From: Lutibacter sp. B1
GTDB lineage: Bacteria > Bacteroidota > Bacteroidia > Flavobacteriales > Flavobacteriaceae
Direction of reading: 5' to 3'
DNA length: 64,000 bases
Assembly: GCF_012524075.1 (NCBI RefSeq)
Contig: NZ_JAAZUI010000003.1
Location: 145,797 to 209,796, forward strand
The notes under the pieces were generated by a model, which was not told where the DNA came from, made no database searches, and saw nothing but the letters and a program-made list of their open reading frames with translations. This document shows, in pieces, positions 8,406-17,083 of the stretch. The position numbers and the translations under genes are program-made. The stretch's first letter is position 1; every line of letters begins with the position of its first letter.

Positions 8406-9179
8406 TTAATTTTCAGTATGAGTTCCGTTCCCTTTGGGAAGGGTTAGGGATGGACTTCTTGCCAGTTTTAAAAACACATCATTCATATTGGTTGCGTTAT
8501 ATTTTTCTTTTAGTTTTTTAGGCGTGTCTAACGCTTCAATTTTGCCGTTTACCATTATAGAAACTCTATTGCAATATTCTGCTTCATCCATATAGTGTGT
8601 GGTAACAAAAATGGTTGTTCCGGTATTGGCAGTTTGGTATATCATTTCCCAAAACTGACGTCGGGTAATTGGGTCAACACCACCGGTTGGTTCATCTAAA
8701 AAAACTATTTTAGGATTGTGTAATAATGCAACGGAGAATGCTATTTTTTGTTTCCAGCCTAAAGGCAAAGAGCCTACTAATTTATTGGCAACTTCTTGTA
8801 ATGCTAAATCATTTATCAGTTGTGTTGTTTTTTCTTTTATTTGATTTTTTTTTAAACCGTAAATTCCTCCAAAAAAAGTGATATTCTCTTTTACTGTTAA
8901 ATCATCATACAGAGCAAATTTCTGGCTCATATAGCCAATATTTCTTTTAATATTGTCTCTGTTTTTATAAACATCGAAACCTGCAACTATAGCTTCGCCA
9001 GATGTTGGCATAGAAATCCCGATTAACATTTTCATTGCGGTGGTTTTTCCTGCACCGTTTGCACCTAAAAACCCAAAAATTTCACCTTTTTTTACTTCAA
9101 AAGAAATAGCATCAACAGCAGTAAAATCACCAAATTTTTTGGTAAGAGATTGAACTTGTATTACGTTTTGGCTTTCCAT
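8406..9179 (-). CDS. ABC transporter ATP-binding protein (efflux)
   Basis: Cytoplasmic ATPase of 257 aa. Walker A is GANGAGKTT (about residues 40-48) and Walker B with the catalytic Glu is IVFLDEPTGG (about 157-166). The H-loop is VTTHYMDEAE. The signature motif is degenerate (SLPLGWKQK instead of LSGGQ), as seen in YbhF-type tandem ATPases, while its neighbour has a canonical one. The two may act as an asymmetric pair. The last 16 residues (from RSPSLTLPKGNG) are encoded by a palindromic repeat, so the tail is likely not functional protein. It starts 6 bp after the other ATPase gene. Confidence 0.92.
   Translation of the reverse strand: MESQNVIQVQSLTKKFGDFTAVDAISFEVKKGEIFGFLGANGAGKTTAMKMLIGISMPTSGEAIVAGFDVYKNRDNIKRNIGYMSQKFALYDDLTVKENITFFGGIYGLKKNQIKEKTTQLINDLALQEVANKLVGSLPLGWKQKIAFSVALLHNPKIVFLDEPTGGVDPITRRQFWEMIYQTANTGTTIFVTTHYMDEAEYCNRVSIMVNGKIEALDTPKKLKEKYNATNMNDVFLKLARSPSLTLPKGNGTHTEN
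8426..8452. repeat. Short palindromic repeat (REP-like), copy 2, inside a C-terminus
   Basis: TTCCC-TTT-GGGAA followed by GGGTTAGGGATGG. It lies within the last codons of the ATPase gene and encodes its SPSLTLPKGNG tail. It shares the CCCTTTGGG...GTTAGGG core with copies at 8303, 10242 and 11247. Confidence 0.55.
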
Positions 9180-9185
9180 CTAAAG

Positions 9186-10088
9186 TTATTTGGTTAATTC
9201 CATAAAAACATCTTCTATGGTAGGTATTGTATTATTAATTTCTACATCTTTTAAGTTTTTACTTTGCAAGAAATCATATAATTCTTGTGAATTAAAAAGA
9301 TCTCTTTTATCGGTATAATGTACATTTTCACCAAAAGGATATACGCTGTAATTATGCTCATATTCATTCAAACATTCTATAAGATTGTGCATGTTTTCTG
9401 CTGAAATGTTATAGATATTTTTAGGATAATGATTGATAATTTCTTGAGGCGTGTCTATTTGCATTATTTTGCCATGTTGAATCAAAGCAATTCTATCGCA
9501 CAATTCAGCTTCATCCATATAAGGTGTAGAGACCAAAATAGTGATGCCTTTTTGTTGAAGACGTTTTAGCATTTCCCAAAATTCTTTACGAGAAACCGGA
9601 TCAACGCCCGTTGTGGGTTCGTCTAAAAACAACACTTTTGGTTTGTGAATTAAAGCGCATGATAATGCCAGTTTTTGCTTCATTCCACCCGATAATTTTC
9701 CGGCTCTACGTTTTTTAAAAGGTTCAATTTGAATGTATATTTCTTTAATTAAATCGTAATTTTCTTCAATAGTAGTTCCAAAAATGGTAGCATAAAACTC
9801 TAAATTTTCTTCAACCGTTAAATCTTGATATAATGAAAACCTGCCGGGCATATAACCCACATTTTTTCTGATGTTTTTATAATCTTCAACAACATCAAAA
9901 CCTGCAACAGTAGCATTTCCTTTATCAGCAAAAAGAAGTGTGGTTAAAATTCGGAAAAGAGTCGATTTTCCTGCACCATCAGGACCAATCAATCCAAATA
10001 ATTCTCCTTCTTTTACGTCAAAAGAAATATTTTTTAATGCAGTCACATTTTTAAATGATTTGCTGATATTTTGTGCTTTAATTCCCAT
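9186..10088 (-). CDS. ABC transporter ATP-binding protein (efflux)
   Basis: ATPase of 300 aa from the ATG at 10088; an in-frame TTG at 10103 is the alternative. Walker A is GPDGAGKST (about residue 39), the signature LSGGMKQK (about 139) and Walker B VLFLDEPTTGVDP (about 159). After the ATPase core an extra C-terminal domain of about 80 residues follows. This is the first ATPase of the tripartite exporter. It is separated from hlyD upstream by 148 bp that hold a MITE-like inverted repeat. Confidence 0.92.
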   Translation of the reverse strand: MGIKAQNISKSFKNVTALKNISFDVKEGELFGLIGPDGAGKSTLFRILTTLLFADKGNATVAGFDVVEDYKNIRKNVGYMPGRFSLYQDLTVEENLEFYATIFGTTIEENYDLIKEIYIQIEPFKKRRAGKLSGGMKQKLALSCALIHKPKVLFLDEPTTGVDPVSRKEFWEMLKRLQQKGITILVSTPYMDEAELCDRIALIQHGKIMQIDTPQEIINHYPKNIYNISAENMHNLIECLNEYEHNYSVYPFGENVHYTDKRDLFNSQELYDFLQSKNLKDVEINNTIPTIEDVFMELTK

Positions 10089-10116
10089 TTTGTTCGATTG
10101 CAAATGAAGTTAAATT

Positions 10117-10198
10117 TCGTCATTCTGAACTTGGTTCAGAATCCCAATATATTGATTGCTAATTATTGTGAGAACCTGAAACAAGTTCAGGTTGACGA
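10117..10198. repeat. MITE-like inverted repeat element
   Basis: Arms 10117-10142 and 10173-10198 are 26 bp each and complementary at about 20 positions. Each arm contains a smaller palindrome of the TCTGAACTTGGTTCAGA type. The ends read TCGTCA and TGACGA. A related half-element is at 58898-58927. Such GTCA-TTCTGAA elements are scattered between genes in many flavobacterial genomes. Confidence 0.6.
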
Positions 10199-10236
10199 TG
10201 TTCAAAAATTTTAATCTTCTCATTTTTTAAAATAAT

Positions 10237-11154
10237 TTATTCTCCCTTTTCTTTGGAAAGGGGCGGGGATTGTACCCACATTTCGGCAGGCATTCCAATT
10301 TTAAGACTTCCGTCGTTTTTAACATCAACTTTTACGGCATATACCAAGTTTACACGTTCTTCTTTAGTTTGAATTATTTTAGGAGTAAATTCAGCTTCAG
10401 AAGCAATCCACGTAATTATTCCTTCGTAACTTTTCATGGCAGCACCCGAATCAATTTTAACAGTAACTTTTTCGCCAATTTTTATAGATGAAAGTTGTGT
10501 TTCGCTTATAAAAACTCGTAGTTGCATAGTGCTTAAATCTGCAATTTTATAAAGAGGTTTTCCAAACGATGTGATTTCATTGGGCTCGGCATATTTTACC
10601 AAAACAGTTCCGTTAATCGGATTTATAATGTTGCTTTTTTGAAGCTGATCTTCAATTTGATTTATTTGTACATCAATATTTTTTAATTCATTAATTGTTG
10701 GTGAATTTTGAATTTCTACACTTCTTATTTGTTGTTTAATTACATCAATTTCGCCATTAACATCATCTAACTGTTTTTGAGTTCCTGCGTTTTCTTTTAT
10801 AAGGTTCTCAATTCTATTTTTTGAAATAGTAGCGGTTTTTAATTTGGCATTTAGCACACTTATTTGAGATAAAACACCTTTTGATTTAGATGATATTACA
10901 TTTTTAGAAACTTCCAATTGTTCCTTTTTTAACGTAAGTGGAATAGTATCTATATATCCTACAAATTCTCCTTGTTTTAAGGTTTGCCCTTCTTCTACTG
11001 TAAACTGCATAAGTTTTCCGTTACTTTCCGATGAAACTGTAATTTCAGTAGCTTCAAAATTACCATAACCATCTGCTTTATCGCTGTTGCTTTTGCAAGA
11101 AAAAAAGAAGCCGGTTATCACAATTACTCCTGTTAGTATTTTTATAATTTTCAT
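10237..11154 (-). CDS. HlyD-family membrane fusion (periplasmic adaptor) protein, lipoprotein
   Basis: A 305-aa adaptor linking inner-membrane transporter to outer-membrane channel. A lipoprotein-like signal ends in FFFSCKS (Cys20). A biotinyl-lipoyl half-motif (SNGKLMQFTVEEGQTLKQG) precedes a coiled-coil hairpin at about residues 80-165. The second lipoyl half and beta-barrel follow (INPINGTVLVKYAEPNEI). The C-terminal SPPLSKEKGE is encoded by a palindromic repeat at 10242-10271, so the natural end is probably near MWVQ. It lies between tolC and the ATPases in the operon. Confidence 0.92.
   Translation of the reverse strand: MKIIKILTGVIVITGFFFSCKSNSDKADGYGNFEATEITVSSESNGKLMQFTVEEGQTLKQGEFVGYIDTIPLTLKKEQLEVSKNVISSKSKGVLSQISVLNAKLKTATISKNRIENLIKENAGTQKQLDDVNGEIDVIKQQIRSVEIQNSPTINELKNIDVQINQIEDQLQKSNIINPINGTVLVKYAEPNEITSFGKPLYKIADLSTMQLRVFISETQLSSIKIGEKVTVKIDSGAAMKSYEGIITWIASEAEFTPKIIQTKEERVNLVYAVKVDVKNDGSLKIGMPAEMWVQSPPLSKEKGE
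10242..10271. repeat. Short palindromic repeat (REP-like), copy 3, inside a C-terminus
   Basis: CCCTTTTC-TTTG-GAAAGGGG followed by CGGGGATTG. It overlaps the last codons of the hlyD gene and supplies its SPPLSKEKGE end. It is a divergent member of the CCCTTTGGG repeat group in this operon. Confidence 0.45.
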
Positions 11155-11246
11155 ATGAATTTGTTTAAGTTTTTTTTTGATATTGGGTAATTTGTTTTGA
11201 GATAATGTTGCTCCTTATTTATACTTTCTACTTAAATAAGGAATAT

Positions 11247-11272
11247 TTCCCCTTTGGGGTTAGGGGATTCCT
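11247..11272. repeat. Short palindromic repeat (REP-like), copy 4, supplies a stop codon
   Basis: TTCCCC-TTT-GGGG-TTAGGGGATTCC. The stop codon of the tolC gene (complement of 11260-11262) lies inside it, and the final residues GIP are encoded by it. It shares the core with copies 1-3. Confidence 0.5.
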
Positions 11273-12519
11273 TGTGTTAAATTATAGTTTGATTTTGCCA
11301 GTAACAGCTCAATTTTATGAGTACTTAAATTGTTTTCATCTTCATATAAATTGGTTAATTCAGTAATATATGCTGATGAGGTTATAACACCATTTTTTAA
11401 TTGAGATTCGGCTGATTTTAAAATCTCTTTTCTCAACTCGATTATTGATTTATCAGATTCTATTAGTTCTGAAATTCTTAAAATATCAGTTTCTTGTTGT
11501 GTTAATTCAATAGTTGTATTTAATTTAAAAGCAGCGGTTTCAGTATCAATAATATCTTTATTAATCAATAATGATTCTCGTTGTTTTTTGTTTGCATTCC
11601 AGTCAAAAACATTCCAATTTAGTTTAATGCCTAAATGATAATAGGTTTGAAAAGAATTGTCTAGCATATTTAATCCGGGATTCCCGTAACCACCAGTTGC
11701 AAAACCCAATAGTTTTGGATTGTTTTGTTTTGAAATTAATTTTTCTGAAGTTTCCAAATAATCTTTTTGTAATTGAAACAATTCTAATTCAGGTCTTTTT
11801 ATTTCGGTAGTTAAGTTGGTTAAAATAGTTGGAGTTTCTAATGTTGCTGATTTTGAAATTGGTTCTCCAATAAGGTTAGAAAGTGTTTCAATTAAATTGG
11901 TTTTGTTTAAATCAAGCTCAAAAAATTGCTGTGCTATTTTTAAAAGCTCAGCTTCTAAAACTTTGTCTGACGCAGGTAATAAAGCACCATATTTAATTCC
12001 GGCTTTAACTTCTTCTAATTTTGAGTTCAACTGATTTTTTTTAGCAGTTAGTAAGTTCTTTTTTTCTTGTATAAGCAATATGGAAAAATAGAGTTGATTT
12101 ACACGTTTTTTTAATTGATATAAAGTTACTTCAACTTGTTTTTGTTGCGTTTTTAACTCGTCAGATTTTACGTGTGTAGAAGCATTTACCATACCGCCAT
12201 CGTAAATTAACTGATTTACAGAAATTGTTGCTTTATACTGATCTTTATTGGGAGGTTCTATGCTAATATTGGGAATTTTAACAGGCATTTGCGTAATATC
12301 AGATTGGTAAGTTGCTTGAGCCGAAAAATCGAATTGAGGTAATTTTTCGGTTTTAATAACTTCTATATCCAATAAATTCTGTTTTTCGTATAACTGACTT
12401 TGCTTAGCCAAAGGATAGTTTTTTGTAACCAAATTATAACAATCCTTTAAATTCAAATTTTCTTGAGCTAACGAATTAAATGAGATAAGTATAAGTATAA
12501 TTTTAGCTAAATTTCTCAT
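11260..12519 (-). CDS. TolC-family outer membrane efflux protein
   Basis: Outer-membrane channel of the tripartite exporter, 419 aa. A signal peptide ends near FNSLAQE. Two repeated regions of long alpha-helices with short beta segments follow (DFSAQATYQSD and then LGIKLNWNVFDW in the second half), the OEP/TolC duplication. The first gene after tetR, it starts 4 bp after the tetR stop, so repressor and pump are co-transcribed. The stop codon is located in a palindromic repeat. Confidence 0.92.
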   Translation of the reverse strand: MRNLAKIILILISFNSLAQENLNLKDCYNLVTKNYPLAKQSQLYEKQNLLDIEVIKTEKLPQFDFSAQATYQSDITQMPVKIPNISIEPPNKDQYKATISVNQLIYDGGMVNASTHVKSDELKTQQKQVEVTLYQLKKRVNQLYFSILLIQEKKNLLTAKKNQLNSKLEEVKAGIKYGALLPASDKVLEAELLKIAQQFFELDLNKTNLIETLSNLIGEPISKSATLETPTILTNLTTEIKRPELELFQLQKDYLETSEKLISKQNNPKLLGFATGGYGNPGLNMLDNSFQTYYHLGIKLNWNVFDWNANKKQRESLLINKDIIDTETAAFKLNTTIELTQQETDILRISELIESDKSIIELRKEILKSAESQLKNGVITSSAYITELTNLYEDENNLSTHKIELLLAKSNYNLTQGIP

Positions 12520-12523
12520 TATT

Positions 12524-13135
12524 TTAAATTTTTATCGAATTAATTATAAAATCTGCCACTTCTGTTTTACGATCTTCCAACAGTTGATGATATTGTTTGT
12601 CATTTAATTTTAAAAACTCTTTTAATATAGGTTTAGACACAAAAGGGAAGATATTTAAAGCTAATACATTAATAAATAATTGTTCCGGTTTTATGGGTTT
12701 AATAATGCCTTCATTTATTTCTTTTTTTACCGTATTCTTAAAATTTTCAATATTGGGAAAATATTGATTTGTAATTAGTTTGGTTATAAATTCGGGATTT
12801 CTATTTAATTCTTGGATGATAAAATTAGGCAAAAAAGGGTGCTTAATTACAAATGAAATATAATTGTTTGTAAAATTTTTGATTTTGTCAAAAATAGAGG
12901 AGTCATCATTTAAAATCTTATTTATTTCAGGTGCTAATACGAAAAATAAGCTTTTAAATACAGCTTCAAAAAGTAATTGTTTACTCCTAAAATAGTAGTG
13001 AAGCAAAGCTTTATTTATACCGGCTTCATCTGCAATTTCCTGCATTCGAGCACCATCCATTCCTTTTTGTTGAAAAACACGCTTGGCGGCATTTAAAATT
13101 TCAGTTTCAGTAGTTACATCTTTTTCTTTAGCCAT
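12524..13135 (-). CDS. TetR/AcrR-family repressor of the efflux operon
   Basis: A 203-aa regulator. The N-terminal helix-turn-helix spans about residues 10-55 and ends with the typical INKALLHYYFRSKQLLFEAVF. The C-terminal ligand-binding domain is variable. As the first gene of the exporter operon with a palindrome over its own promoter, it most likely represses itself and the pump until an unknown ligand binds. Confidence 0.92.
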   Translation of the reverse strand: MAKEKDVTTETEILNAAKRVFQQKGMDGARMQEIADEAGINKALLHYYFRSKQLLFEAVFKSLFFVLAPEINKILNDDSSIFDKIKNFTNNYISFVIKHPFLPNFIIQELNRNPEFITKLITNQYFPNIENFKNTVKKEINEGIIKPIKPEQLFINVLALNIFPFVSKPILKEFLKLNDKQYHQLLEDRKTEVADFIINSIKI

Positions 13136-13151
13136 AATTTAACTATTTGGT

Positions 13152-13167
13152 TTAACCATTTGGTTAA
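13152..13167. promoter_or_regulatory. Candidate TetR operator
   Basis: TTAACCA-TT-TGGTTAA, perfect 7-bp arms, is centred 24 bp upstream of the tetR ATG and touches the -7 element of the promoter. A partial second copy of the half-site, AACTATTTGGTT, sits at 13141-13152 (13-bp period with AACCATTTGGTT at 13154-13165). The placement over the start site fits autorepression. Confidence 0.65.
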
Positions 13168-13197
13168 CAAATCTAAAATATTTTACGAAACTTTCAA
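13168..13197 (-). promoter_or_regulatory. Promoter of the tetR-tolC-hlyD-ABC operon
   Basis: On the minus strand TTG (complement of 13195-13197), 19-bp spacer, TAGATTTG (complement of 13168-13175). It matches TTG-N17-23-TAnnTTTG. The candidate operator begins at the next base downstream. Confidence 0.6.
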
Positions 13198-13274
13198 AAT
13201 AAGTATAAATTAAAAAATGTGCTCTGCAAATAAATGAAGAACAGATTGTTATAAATAAGAATACTAAATTTAGG

Positions 13275-14405
13275 CTATACCTTTTTCTTTTTTAATTTAT
13301 TTAACCAAATAATTGTGCCGGTAATAGGTAAGCTGGTAGCTATTAAACACGCTAAAAAATAGATTGTTTTTGAAAATGTTCCAAATATAGAACCTGTATG
13401 CAATGGTTTTACAAGCGTTGCAATTTGTTCGTTTAAAGGTTTTTTACTAAAAATTTCCTTTTTTAGCATATTTCCATAAATGTCAACTGTTAATTTATCG
13501 GCAGTTTCAGGTGACCAACTTTTACTATTGTATTTTCTAAATTGGTACACTGCATTTTTAGCGGTTGGAAAAGTAACAGAAAGTTTACCATTATAATTTA
13601 ACTCTTCGTTTGTTATTTTTATGGCTTCATTTAAAGAAATTTTGGAAATACTATCTTTTTTTACAATTTCAAAAGGAGCGTCTCTTTTACCAAATAAAGG
13701 ACTTCCTAAAATTTTTCCCATACCTTCTCTATAACTGTCAAAAGACCAAGCAAGACCTGTTAAGCCCATAATCACAATAAAAATACAAGCATAAAAACCT
13801 AAAGTATTGTGTAGATCGTGGTTTATTCGTTTCCAGTTAGCATTGGTTTTAATTTTTAAGCCATGTTTAAAATTTTTCCATTTTAATTTTTTAGGAAACC
13901 ACAAAATTATACCTGAAATGGCTAAGATTAAAAAGATGATGGTAGCAACACCTACTATGGGTCTGCCCACTTTTAAATCCAATAATAACCAACGATGTAA
14001 TTTAAACATGGTAAGCATAAAATTATCAGCAGCAGTTGTTTTGGGTTTTACAATTTCTTGTGTGTAAGGATTCATTAAAAAAATAGAGCCTCTTCTTTCT
14101 TTAATGTCTTTTTTTACTTGAAATTCATAAGGTTGATTATTTTTACTTGGTATAGTTACGCCTGTTACAAATCCTTTTTCTGATGTTTTTAATGAAGTTA
14201 CAAGTTTATCTATATCTATATCAATTTCTTTTGAAGGCTGTTCTACAGTAATTTTATCGCTAAAAAAATCTTTTATTTCATGTTCAAATGCTAAAACAGT
14301 TCCGCTTAAGCATACTAAAAATAGAATGATACCACTTGCTAAGCCTAGCCATAAATGAATATCATTAATAAAATTTCTTAAACTGTAATTAATTTTTTTA
14401 GCCAT
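13275..14405 (-). CDS. PepSY-associated transmembrane protein (iron-uptake membrane protein)
   Basis: Integral membrane protein of 376 aa from the ATG at 14405; a longer in-frame start at 14453 exists. Four transmembrane helices are visible: near residues 12-33 (WLGLASGIILFLVCLSGTV), about 146-167, about 196-216 and about 348-370. Conserved histidines occur near the membrane segments (DIHLWLG, KLHRWLL, DLHNTLGF, PLHTGSIF). PepSY domains lie in the periplasmic loops. Proteins of this family accompany siderophore receptors and are proposed to reduce ferric siderophores. It follows the TonB receptor gene here, which fits iron acquisition. Confidence 0.87.
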   Translation of the reverse strand: MAKKINYSLRNFINDIHLWLGLASGIILFLVCLSGTVLAFEHEIKDFFSDKITVEQPSKEIDIDIDKLVTSLKTSEKGFVTGVTIPSKNNQPYEFQVKKDIKERRGSIFLMNPYTQEIVKPKTTAADNFMLTMFKLHRWLLLDLKVGRPIVGVATIIFLILAISGIILWFPKKLKWKNFKHGLKIKTNANWKRINHDLHNTLGFYACIFIVIMGLTGLAWSFDSYREGMGKILGSPLFGKRDAPFEIVKKDSISKISLNEAIKITNEELNYNGKLSVTFPTAKNAVYQFRKYNSKSWSPETADKLTVDIYGNMLKKEIFSKKPLNEQIATLVKPLHTGSIFGTFSKTIYFLACLIATSLPITGTIIWLNKLKKKKV

Positions 14406-14427
14406 AACTGTTATTTTGTTAATGAAA

Positions 14428-14458
14428 GGTGCAGTTTTAAAAACTGCACCCAAATATA
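14428..14458 (-). promoter_or_regulatory. Intercistronic hairpin and possible -7 element before the PepSY gene
   Basis: GGTGCAGTTTT and AAAACTGCACC (14428-14450) form a strong stem with no U-run after it in the minus direction, so it is a poor terminator. Just upstream on the minus strand is TATATTTG (complement of 14451-14458), which could be a secondary promoter. The hairpin may stabilise or separate the receptor and PepSY messages. Confidence 0.4.
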
Positions 14459-14480
14459 AAATAAATTATACGTATTCTTT

Positions 14481-16862
14481 TTAGAATGAATAGGATACAA
14501 TTGCTGCAAATGTTCTTGGATCTGTTTGGTTTATAAAACTAGTTCTATAGGCGTTATAACCTATTTCATCAAATACATTATTTGCAGTAACTTTTAAATT
14601 CCAATTTTCATTAAACTTATAATTTGCTTGAATGTTAACAAGTGTATATTCATCTACATCAAACGGTTTTTGATTTGGTACAATTCCTTCATGAGTTACT
14701 GGTCCGGCTGACCAATCGTTTATTGGTCGCTTCCCTGTATAATAAGCACCGGCACCTAAAGATAATCCTTCTAAATTTCCTCTAAAATGATAATTACCAT
14801 ACACATTAAAAGTGTGTTTTGGTGTGTTTAATGGTGCTGAGCCATAAACGTAAGAAGTATGTTTTTTATATTGTGCATCAATGTATGAATATCCTGTAAT
14901 AACTTCAAAGTTTTCTAATATTCTACCGGTTAATTCAACTTCAATACCTTGACGTTGATCATTACCACCTTTTTCATAAAACCCGGTAGCTACCCAGTTT
15001 TCATCATAAACAGGAAGATTAATATCTTTATTATTTATTTTAAATAAAGTAAGGTTAAAACGTAAGCGATTGTTTAACCAATTGGTTTTAACACCGGCTT
15101 CAAGTTGATCGTAGCGCTCATTACCTAGTTCTTTGCCATTTTCACTTAATCTTGAAGCTGTTCTTGGGTAAGAACTGTTTGTGTAAGAAGCAAATATATT
15201 TACATTTTCAATAGGTGTAAAAATAACTCCTGCTATTGGATTGAATGCATCACTTGTATTATTTTCTGTTGCATTTATGGTTTCTGTTGAACTGTAACGT
15301 AAACCTAAAAAGGTTTTAAACCAAGAGTTAAAAGTTATAACATCTTGAGCAACAAAACCAATTGATTTTGATTCTGCTCCACCCGTGCTTGCTGCTCCAA
15401 ACTCAATAGTAGATGGTAATGTTATACTATTGTTTTTACTAAAAACATCAATTACATCTACGTTTCTGGCAGATTGACTAAAACTACTATATTTTGTTGT
15501 TCTGTAATCAAATCCTACCTGAAAAGTGTGTTTGAGAGATCCTGTTTCAATGTTATCTCCAATTAAATCAAATTGTATCACGCTGTTATCATCACTACGC
15601 GTAGAAATACCATAATTTCTATTTCTTAAATTATAAATAGGCTCATCGTCTTGTACTACAACGTTACCAAGACTTGCTCCTTTGTCATCTAAATCTAAAG
15701 CAGATTTATAATAAGCTCCTTTTAAAGTCAATTTATCACTTAATGCTCTGTCAAAACGAATTGCGTAGGTAGTGTTTTTAGTAATAGACCTGTCATTTTT
15801 GTAACCAATAAAAATATCATGTGGTAAATCGTAAATGGCATTTATATCATTTTCATCTAAATTTACGGTACCTAAGTCCGGAGTACGGCTATCGTCAAAA
15901 TAGTCCATTTCAAAAGTAACTGTAGTTTTATCATCTATTTTCCATTGCAATGAAGGATTGATATAAAAGCGCTCTGATGAAATTCCTTTTCTATAATTAT
16001 CACCTCTTTCCAAAGCACCATTTATTCTAAAAGCCAATGTTTCGTTATTGTTAAGTGGCCCATAAACATCAAAAGACGGACGAACTTGACCATAACTTCC
16101 AACTCTTAATGAGGCATTGCCTCCAAATTCATATTTAGGAGTTTTTGTAACAATATTAATTACACCACCCGGACTTCCTAAATCTGTAGCAACACCTTGT
16201 GTAATAGAAGCAGCTCCTTTTAATACTTGAATATTATCAACACCTTGCATATCGGTTAAAATTCCAACTCCTCTAAAATCAGAGTGTATTCGAACTCCGT
16301 TTTTTAGAATTGGAATTCCTCTAAAACCTCTTGACGACATACTTTCTCTTTTATTCCCATACGTAGCAAAGGTATATACACCGGGAACGTTTTTAGTTGC
16401 TTCAGAAATTGTTAAAGCACCTTGATCTTTTATAAGTTTATCTGAAATTACAGAGATACTTTGTATCTGTTCATAAGGTTCTAATGGTAAGCGAGTTAGT
16501 GTTTCGATTTTATCAGGATGTTTAAATCTGTTTCCAAAAACCTCTACTTGTTCTAATTCTGTATCATTTTCAAGGTTGAAATGAATATTAAAAGCTTCAT
16601 TTTCTTTTAGAATAATTTGTTTACGTAAAGTTTTATAACCAACAGCACTAATTCTAATACTATGTGTTCCTATAGGAACTTTCGAAATTTGAAAAACACC
16701 ATCTTCATTAGCAGAAGTGCCTTTATGTAAGTTTTCAATAATAATGTGTGCGAAAGGTACAGGATTATTTTGTTTATCTAAAACAGTACCGTTAATTTCT
16801 GATTGTTGTGAGTAAGCGGCTTGAAGGCTTAAAAATACAAGGAATAATAATTTTTTATACAT
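14481..16862 (-). CDS. TonB-dependent siderophore receptor
   Basis: Outer-membrane receptor of 793 aa; the ATG at 16862 gives the signal peptide MYKKLLFLVFLSLQAAYSQQ. Next comes a carboxypeptidase D-like regulatory domain (INGTVLDKQNNPVPFAHI, about 22-105), common in Bacteroidota receptors. The plug domain follows (about 125-245) with the GGVINIVTK motif. A 22-strand barrel runs to the C-terminal aromatic residue in AAIVSYSF. The plug and barrel resemble siderophore receptors such as FhuE/FcuA more than SusC proteins, and no SusD partner is nearby. Its co-location with a PepSY protein and a Fur-like box supports ferric siderophore uptake. Confidence 0.92.
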   Translation of the reverse strand: MYKKLLFLVFLSLQAAYSQQSEINGTVLDKQNNPVPFAHIIIENLHKGTSANEDGVFQISKVPIGTHSIRISAVGYKTLRKQIILKENEAFNIHFNLENDTELEQVEVFGNRFKHPDKIETLTRLPLEPYEQIQSISVISDKLIKDQGALTISEATKNVPGVYTFATYGNKRESMSSRGFRGIPILKNGVRIHSDFRGVGILTDMQGVDNIQVLKGAASITQGVATDLGSPGGVINIVTKTPKYEFGGNASLRVGSYGQVRPSFDVYGPLNNNETLAFRINGALERGDNYRKGISSERFYINPSLQWKIDDKTTVTFEMDYFDDSRTPDLGTVNLDENDINAIYDLPHDIFIGYKNDRSITKNTTYAIRFDRALSDKLTLKGAYYKSALDLDDKGASLGNVVVQDDEPIYNLRNRNYGISTRSDDNSVIQFDLIGDNIETGSLKHTFQVGFDYRTTKYSSFSQSARNVDVIDVFSKNNSITLPSTIEFGAASTGGAESKSIGFVAQDVITFNSWFKTFLGLRYSSTETINATENNTSDAFNPIAGVIFTPIENVNIFASYTNSSYPRTASRLSENGKELGNERYDQLEAGVKTNWLNNRLRFNLTLFKINNKDINLPVYDENWVATGFYEKGGNDQRQGIEVELTGRILENFEVITGYSYIDAQYKKHTSYVYGSAPLNTPKHTFNVYGNYHFRGNLEGLSLGAGAYYTGKRPINDWSAGPVTHEGIVPNQKPFDVDEYTLVNIQANYKFNENWNLKVTANNVFDEIGYNAYRTSFINQTDPRTFAAIVSYSF

Positions 16863-16877
16863 ATTGTTTTTATTTAG

Positions 16878-16947
16878 ACTTATTATAAATAAGTGCAAAT
16901 ATATATTTAAAAATTGATTTATAAAAATTATTTAGAACGATTTTAAA
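16878..16947 (-). promoter_or_regulatory. Promoter region of the TonB receptor with two palindromes
   Basis: TATATTTG (complement of 16896-16903) is a -7 match. A palindrome ACTTATT-ATA-AATAAGT (16878-16894) covers the expected transcription start. Upstream of it, TTTAGAACGATTTTAAA (16931-16947) matches the sufS Fur-like palindrome at 15 of 17 positions. Iron-dependent repression is the likely reading, but the regulator is inferred. Confidence 0.5.
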
Positions 16948-17032
16948 TAATATTTTACATTTTGTAAAAATGAAGTGTTGTAGTTATTACTTTATAAAGA
17001 TTTATATAATAATTCATTAACTATACATACTA

Positions 17033-17061
17033 TTGATTACTAAGTTAATTGGTTATATTTG
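17033..17061 (+). promoter_or_regulatory. Promoter of the beta-lactamase-like gene
   Basis: TTG (17033-17035), 18-bp spacer, TATATTTG (17054-17061), matching the flavobacterial consensus. The predicted start is about 16 nt upstream of the ATG at 17084. Confidence 0.65.
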
Positions 17062-17083
17062 TTAAAATAAAAAATGAATTTTA

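Noticed and set aside
8406..9179. Loss of function of the ATPase because of its degenerate signature motif
   Set aside because: Walker A, Walker B and H-loop are intact and asymmetric signatures are usual in this tandem ATPase type.
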